Part shown: piece by piece, positions 15,977-19,556 of the stretch
Layout: each line of letters begins with the position of its first letter
How positions within the stretch are numbered: the stretch's first letter is position 1
Origin: CAUPWF01 sp964369775
GTDB lineage: Bacteria; Bacillota; Clostridia; Lachnospirales; Lachnospiraceae
Direction: 5' to 3'
Length of the DNA stretch: 19,556 bases
Assembly: GCA_964369775.1 (NCBI GenBank)
Contig: CAYJHQ010000044.1
Coordinates: 1 to 19,556 of the forward strand
Translations under genes and position numbers: made by a program
Notes under the pieces: generated by a model
Told to the model about the DNA's origin: nothing
What the model saw: only the letters and a program-made list of their open reading frames with translations
The model's database searches: none

Positions 15977-17347
15977 CTATAGTCTCTTCATCAATTCTTC
16001 GCGCTCTGCTTCAAATCCTGGTTTTCCTAGTAATGCAAACATATTTTTCTTATAACTCTCTACACCTGGTTGATCAAATGGATTAATTCCAAGTGCATAT
16101 CCGCTTACTCCTACCGCAAATTCGAAGAAGTAGAATAACTGTCCTAAACAGTACTCATCTTGCTTTGGAATATTAACTACTAAGTTTGGCACTCCTCCAT
16201 CGATGTGTGCAAGCATTGTTCCTTTCATTGCACTTTGATTTACAAATTCAACAGATTGTCCTGCTAAATAATTTAATCCATCTAAGTCTACTGCTTCTTC
16301 TCCGATCAAAAGTTCATCTCTCGAGGATTCTACGTTTAACACTGTCTCAAATAGTATTCTATTTCCATCTTGGATAAACTGTCCCATCGAGTGTAGATCT
16401 GTTGTCAAGTCTACTGCTGCTGGGAAAATCCCTCTTTGATCTTTTCCTTCACTCTCTCCATATAATTGCTTCCACCACTCTGATACATAGTGTAGCGTAG
16501 GCTCATAATTTGCCATTACTTCTATTGTTTTTCCTTTATTATAAAGAACGTTTCTAATTGCTGCGTATTGAAGTGCACCATTTTCTTCAAAAGAATTGTT
16601 TAGAGCTTCTTCTCTCGCATCGCTAGCACCTTTCATAAGCATGTCGATATCCATACCGCTAACAGCGATCGGCAAAAGGCCTACTGCTGTAAGAACTGAG
16701 AAGCGTCCACCTACATCATCTGGCACTACAAACGTCTCATATTTCGACTCAGTCGCAAGTACCTTTAATGCTCCACGTGCCTTATCTGTAGTTGCGTAGA
16801 TTCTTTTTGCAGCTTCTTCTTTCCCATATTTTTCTTCTAATAATGCTTTAAATACTCTAAAAGCAATTGCTGGCTCTGTAGTCGTTCCTGACTTCGAGAT
16901 TATATTTACCGAAAAATCCCTTTCTCCGATAACTTCGATTAAATGTTTGATATATGTACTGCTTATATTGTTTCCAGCATAGTAAATCTCAGGGGATTTT
17001 CTAATCTCTTTTGATACATTATTAGCAAAAGTATGCCCAACAAAGTCAATTGCCGCTCTCGCCCCTAGGTAAGATCCACCTATTCCAATAACAATTAATA
17101 CCTCCGAGTCTTCTTGAATCTTATTTGCCGCTTCTTTAATACGTGCAAATTCTGATTTATCATAATCTACTGGCAAATCAATCCATCCCAAGAAATCGTT
17201 ACCTACTCCTGTTTTACCGACTAAAGTTTCTTTCGCTTGCATAATTGCACTCTTTGCATTTTCCATCTCGTGTGCTTGTACAAATTTTGATGCTTTGCTG
17301 TAATCAAATGTAATTTTAGACATTTCCTCTTCGTATGCGTGTCTCAT
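15977..17347 (-). CDS. pgi: Glucose-6-phosphate isomerase
   Basis: This glycolytic enzyme interconverts glucose 6-phosphate and fructose 6-phosphate in the cytoplasm. The 456 residues are close to Bacillus-type Pgi (about 450). Sugar-phosphate binding motifs are IGIGGSYLGARA (87-98) and SKSGTTTEPA (151-160), then GGRFS (213-217). Catalytic elements are GESEGKD (297-303), a histidine in DLHSMGQ (H319) and the lysines in SYKKNMF (433-434). AAAGGAG lies 12 nt before the ATG at 17347. Homologues begin near MSKITFDYSKA, so the ATG at 17323 (448 residues) is the alternative start, but its GAGGA is only 2 nt away. Its own promoter overlaps the end of the upstream gene, and a terminator follows. Confidence 0.96.
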   Translation of the reverse strand: MRHAYEEEMSKITFDYSKASKFVQAHEMENAKSAIMQAKETLVGKTGVGNDFLGWIDLPVDYDKSEFARIKEAANKIQEDSEVLIVIGIGGSYLGARAAIDFVGHTFANNVSKEIRKSPEIYYAGNNISSTYIKHLIEVIGERDFSVNIISKSGTTTEPAIAFRVFKALLEEKYGKEEAAKRIYATTDKARGALKVLATESKYETFVVPDDVGGRFSVLTAVGLLPIAVSGMDIDMLMKGASDAREEALNNSFEENGALQYAAIRNVLYNKGKTIEVMANYEPTLHYVSEWWKQLYGESEGKDQRGIFPAAVDLTTDLHSMGQFIQDGNRILFETVLNVESSRDELLIGEEAVDLDGLNYLAGQSVEFVNQSAMKGTMLAHIDGGVPNLVVNIPKQDEYCLGQLFYFFEFAVGVSGYALGINPFDQPGVESYKKNMFALLGKPGFEAEREELMKRL

Positions 17348-17416
17348 GACTCACATACTCTCCTTTCTCTGTAAACGCTGCGAATCCGTTATACCTCTCA
17401 TAACTATTTCACATCT

Positions 17417-17445
17417 ATTCTAACAAATCGTTTTATTTTTATCAA
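17417..17445 (-). promoter_or_regulatory. Sigma-A promoter of pgi
   Basis: On the minus strand TTGATA (17440-17445), a 17-bp spacer and TAGAAT (17417-17422). The -35 overlaps the TGA stop of the upstream membrane-protein gene, giving pgi a leader of about 60 nt. Confidence 0.65.
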
Positions 17446-18233
17446 GCTAAAAACTCTTGTAAAATATCTCGAATCATTGTTTCTTTTGACGATACTTCTT
17501 CTTCCTTCTTTTTTTCTTCTTGTTCTCGCTCTTGTTCTTTCTCTTCTTTTTCTACTAGATGCTTTGGTTTATCATATACCTCTATAGTATTTACGACTAA
17601 GCTATCAGCTGTTTTTTCCTCTTTGGGTACAATCTCTTTTACTGTATTCTCTTTTGCTTTTTGTTGGTTTATTTGTGTTGCTTCTTTCTTATGAATCGCT
17701 TTTCTCTCTACATTCTTTCGCTTCATCCTAACCGAGTACGCATTTTCTAAATAATCGACCATATATACCTTTAATGCGCTCAATCTGTATTTTTCATCTG
17801 ATAGTTGATAAACCGCTAATAATAATATAATTGCTCCAGCCCCGATTGCTAAAACTTGTGTAAAATACCATTGCTCTTTTGAAAACATGTATGCTCCCCC
17901 TGCCGCAACTGCTGTTAAAATCGCTACAACTATAGCAAAAAACTTTTCAAGCCTTTGCCACCTATGCAATCCCATCCATAGCACCTGATACTCATGTATA
18001 TATTTTTCCACGAATATAGGTATGTTTTCCACTGTATTGTTGACTAGATAGGCATGTTCGAATTTTGCCTTCACTAATCTCATAAACCCATGGTTGCTCT
18101 TAGACATATTGCTTGCCTCTCTCACCAACTTGCGTAGTGAAATACTCACTATCAACTTACATACCACACCACAAAACACAGCTCCTCCCAAAAGGGGGTA
18201 AAAAATATTTGCTTCTACAAAGCTCTCCAACAT
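17442..18233 (-). CDS. Uncharacterised membrane protein with charged C-terminal tail
   Basis: I do not recognise a named family. From the ATG at 18233 the protein has 263 residues: hydrophobic segments at about 11-32, 98-117 and 124-143, then a highly charged Lys/Glu-rich tail (about 165-250), probably cytoplasmic. It ends in a short, less charged helix, IRDILQEFLA. AGGTGAGGAGG lies 9 nt before this ATG. An in-frame ATG at 18284 is rejected because it lies upstream of the likely -10 (18267-18272) and lacks a ribosome site. The loop between the first two segments (ANHG-like and VNNTVENIPIFVEKYIHEY) looks structured. The conserved-looking terminal helix may be a docking motif. The neighbours suggest no function. 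Confidence 0.75.
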   Translation of the reverse strand: MLESFVEANIFYPLLGGAVFCGVVCKLIVSISLRKLVREASNMSKSNHGFMRLVKAKFEHAYLVNNTVENIPIFVEKYIHEYQVLWMGLHRWQRLEKFFAIVVAILTAVAAGGAYMFSKEQWYFTQVLAIGAGAIILLLAVYQLSDEKYRLSALKVYMVDYLENAYSVRMKRKNVERKAIHKKEATQINQQKAKENTVKEIVPKEEKTADSLVVNTIEVYDKPKHLVEKEEKEQEREQEEKKKEEEVSSKETMIRDILQEFLA

Positions 18234-18266
18234 AAAAGAGTCCTCCTCACCTAATTTCTTTGCTCC

Positions 18267-18272
18267 ATTATA
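18267..18272 (-). promoter_or_regulatory. Probable -10 element of the membrane-protein gene
   Basis: TATAAT on the minus strand lies 33 bp upstream of the ATG at 18233. No good -35 is found at 16-18 bp, so the promoter is weak or needs an activator. Confidence 0.4.
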
Positions 18273-18324
18273 GACCAAAATCAAGTGGAATGACTCTTAA
18301 TTCGTTCAACAAAAATCTACATTC

Positions 18325-18341
18325 AAGAGATGCTCTCTCTT
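18325..18341 (-). terminator. Weak hairpin after mtnN
   Basis: AAGAGA-GAGCA-TCTCTT on the minus strand, with a 6-bp stem, is followed after 9 nt by ATTTTTG. It is the only terminator-like element after the mtnN stop. It is short and the T-run is displaced. Confidence 0.3.
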
Positions 18342-18361
18342 CATTTTTGTCGTTTTTCACT

Positions 18362-19054
18362 TTATAATTTTCCTAAAAACCGCTCTACTAATTTGACAGA
18401 ATGTCTAATTGCTTGCTTCTCAAATGTAGGATAATCCATCGTTGCACTGTTGTCGGCTTTATCCGAAATAGCACGAATGATGACGTACGATACTTTATTT
18501 AAGTAAGCAACTTGTGCGATAGCAACACCTTCCATCTCCGTACAAAGCCCATTGAAGTTCTCAACAATCTTTTCTTTTACTTCCTTAGAAGCCACAAATT
18601 GATCTCCACTTACCACTCTTCCTACAAACGTCTTGATATCTGGGTTTGCCTCTTTATTTGCTTCGCTTGCCAAACGTACAAGGTTCTCATCTGCTAAAAA
18701 AGACAGTGTATCCATCCTTGGAACTTGCCCTAGCGGATATCCAAATGCTACTGCGTCCATATCGTGATGGACTGCATCTGTTGATATCACAATATCTCCA
18801 ATATCAATAGCTGCATCCAAAGAACCAGCGATTCCTGTGTTAATCATTATATCCACATCAAATAAATCTACCAAAATCTGAGCGCACGTAGCTGCATTCA
18901 CCTTCCCTATGCCGCTTCTAACCACTACTGCCTCTTTCCCCCACAACACACCTCTACTAAATTCCATGGAAGCTCTATTTTTTACCTCAACAATATCCAT
19001 AGCCTCTTTTAAAATCGCAACTTCTTCTTCCATTGCACCTATAATTCCAATCAT
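18362..19054 (-). CDS. mtnN: 5'-methylthioadenosine/S-adenosylhomocysteine nucleosidase
   Basis: The enzyme cleaves adenine from MTA and S-adenosylhomocysteine in methionine salvage and the activated methyl cycle. The 230 residues match the E. coli enzyme (232). The N-terminal MIGIIGAMEEEV carries the catalytic glutamate (E11), and the catalytic aspartate is in AISDKAD (D198). TEMEGVA (172-178) supplies the ribose-binding glutamate, and VSGDQFV (148-154) is also typical. The ATG at 19054 is chosen because GGAGG lies 5 nt before it. An in-frame ATG at 19066 is itself part of that ribosome site. A consensus promoter lies 40 bp upstream. It stands alone and is divergent from the TSCPD gene. I see no luxS. 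Confidence 0.95.
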   Translation of the reverse strand: MIGIIGAMEEEVAILKEAMDIVEVKNRASMEFSRGVLWGKEAVVVRSGIGKVNAATCAQILVDLFDVDIMINTGIAGSLDAAIDIGDIVISTDAVHHDMDAVAFGYPLGQVPRMDTLSFLADENLVRLASEANKEANPDIKTFVGRVVSGDQFVASKEVKEKIVENFNGLCTEMEGVAIAQVAYLNKVSYVIIRAISDKADNSATMDYPTFEKQAIRHSVKLVERFLGKL

Positions 19055-19093
19055 AACAACCTCCATTTTAACGGGAATCCCCTCTAGTAATTT

Positions 19094-19122
19094 ACTATAT
19101 CTTTTGTTATAATGTTTGTCAA
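19094..19122 (-). promoter_or_regulatory. Sigma-A promoter of mtnN
   Basis: On the minus strand TTGACA (19117-19122), a 17-bp spacer and TATAGT (19094-19099). The spacer contains the -10 of the opposing TSCPD promoter. Confidence 0.78.
19105..19113 (+). promoter_or_regulatory. Extended -10 promoter of the TSCPD gene
   Basis: TGTTATAAT is a TGn-TATAAT extended -10 lying 39 bp before the ATG. No recognisable -35 lies 16-18 bp upstream, which fits an extended -10 promoter. It overlaps the mtnN promoter. Confidence 0.6.
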
Positions 19123-19135
19123 CGCATAACTGCGT
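19122..19135. promoter_or_regulatory. Inverted repeat between the divergent promoters and the TSCPD ribosome site
   Basis: ACGCA-TAAC-TGCGT is a 5-bp-arm dyad. It touches the mtnN -35 and lies in the predicted TSCPD leader just before AAGGAGG. It could be an operator or a small 5' hairpin. Confidence 0.35.
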
Positions 19136-19152
19136 AATAAGGAGGAAACAAT

Positions 19153-19395
19153 ATGCAATACAAAACTAAAGGCGTCTGTTCTCAGACAATTGATTTTGAA
19201 TTAGATGGAGATGTGATTAAGTCTGTAGTATTTACTGGTGGCTGTAACGGAAATCTTCAAGGAATTGGTCGCTTGGTAGAAGGAATGAATGTGGACGAGG
19301 CAATTTCTCGCCTTTCTGGAATCAACTGTGGTCCACGCCCAACTTCATGTCCTGATCAACTTGCTACTGCACTTAAAGATGCTCATGCAAAATAG
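19153..19395 (+). CDS. Stand-alone TSCPD-domain protein
   Basis: This 80-residue protein matches the small TIGR03905-type family, whose domain is named after the motif TSCPD; here the motif reads TSCPD at about 64-68. Four cysteines (C9, C31, C59, C66) in the contexts GVCSQ, GGCNGN, INCGPR and TSCPD could bind a metal. Related domains occur at the C-terminus of some ribonucleotide reductases, where they are thought to help DNA or metal binding. The function of the stand-alone form is not established. AAGGAGG precedes the ATG and a hairpin terminator follows, so it is a complete single-gene unit, divergent from mtnN. No reductase gene is nearby. Confidence 0.88.
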   Translation: MQYKTKGVCSQTIDFELDGDVIKSVVFTGGCNGNLQGIGRLVEGMNVDEAISRLSGINCGPRPTSCPDQLATALKDAHAK

Positions 19396-19443
19396 TAAGT
19401 AATAGAGTGAAGTTCATCTAACTTATAAAAGGAGAAAAAAAGG

Positions 19444-19486
19444 GAGAATGCAAACCGCTAAGCAGTTTGTTCATTCTCACTTTTTT
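19444..19486 (+). terminator. Intrinsic terminator after the TSCPD gene
   Basis: GAGAATG pairs with CATTCTC, and the inner CAAACCGC pairs with GCAGTTTG with one mismatch, around a TAA loop. AC and six T follow. A-rich DNA on the other side makes it potentially bidirectional. Confidence 0.85.
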
Positions 19487-19513
19487 CTCCCAATAGATAG
19501 CCTGTCCGTTCTT

Positions 19514-19555
19514 CACATAAAATTTGGTTCACACATTGTTTTACACATAAAATTT
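19514..19555. repeat. 12-bp direct repeat at the window edge
   Basis: CACATAAAATTT occurs at 19514-19525 and 19544-19555, 30 bp apart. Nothing else is identifiable after the terminator before the window ends. Confidence 0.4.
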
Positions 19556-19556
19556 A

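Overview
The window looks like the chromosome of a low-GC Gram-positive bacterium of class Clostridia, probably a Lachnospiraceae-like anaerobe. This is inferred from AT-rich DNA, strong AGGAGG-type ribosome sites, consensus sigma-A promoters, an asparaginase/LysR/glutamate dehydrogenase cluster, a BioY protein, a YhgA/Rpn-like protein with AEG repeats and a stand-alone TSCPD protein. I saw no rRNA, tRNA, CRISPR array, complete insertion sequence or prophage.

Layout. 1-5865 (minus) is one uninterrupted reading frame of 1955 visible codons for a secreted surface protein. Its C-terminal end lies outside the window. 5866-7064 is a long AT-rich intergenic stretch with a minus-strand terminator, a palindrome and a 9-bp minisatellite broken by two 100-N gaps. 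7065-8324 (minus) is an NAD-type glutamate dehydrogenase, divergent from a LysR regulator (8465-9397) that is directly followed by a type I asparaginase (9401-10399). bioY (10490-11047) has its own promoter under a probable BirA operator. 11326-12415 is an Rpn/PD-(D/E)XK nuclease-family gene interrupted by a third 100-N gap inside its 12-bp repeats. A strong 19-bp terminator hairpin separates it from a minus-strand block: aconitase-like hydratase (12501-14759), a PucR/CdaR-type regulator just upstream of it (14762-15892), glucose-6-phosphate isomerase (15977-17347), an unrecognised membrane protein (17442-18233) and MTA/SAH nucleosidase (18362-19054). The last gene, a TSCPD-domain protein (19153-19395), is divergent from the nucleosidase, with overlapping promoters.

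How the genes fit together. Several genes touch the carbon/nitrogen junction: aconitase-like hydratase towards 2-oxoglutarate, glutamate dehydrogenase linking 2-oxoglutarate, ammonia and glutamate, and asparaginase releasing ammonia. The LysR gene sits between gdh and the asparaginase, and an 8-bp-arm dyad lies where a LysR protein would be expected to act on gdh. The regulator and hydratase genes are 2 nt apart and probably co-transcribed. No clear new defence or mobile system was found. The most unusual feature is the surface protein, whose C-terminal beta-type repeats each carry a canonical 12-residue EF-hand-like calcium loop.
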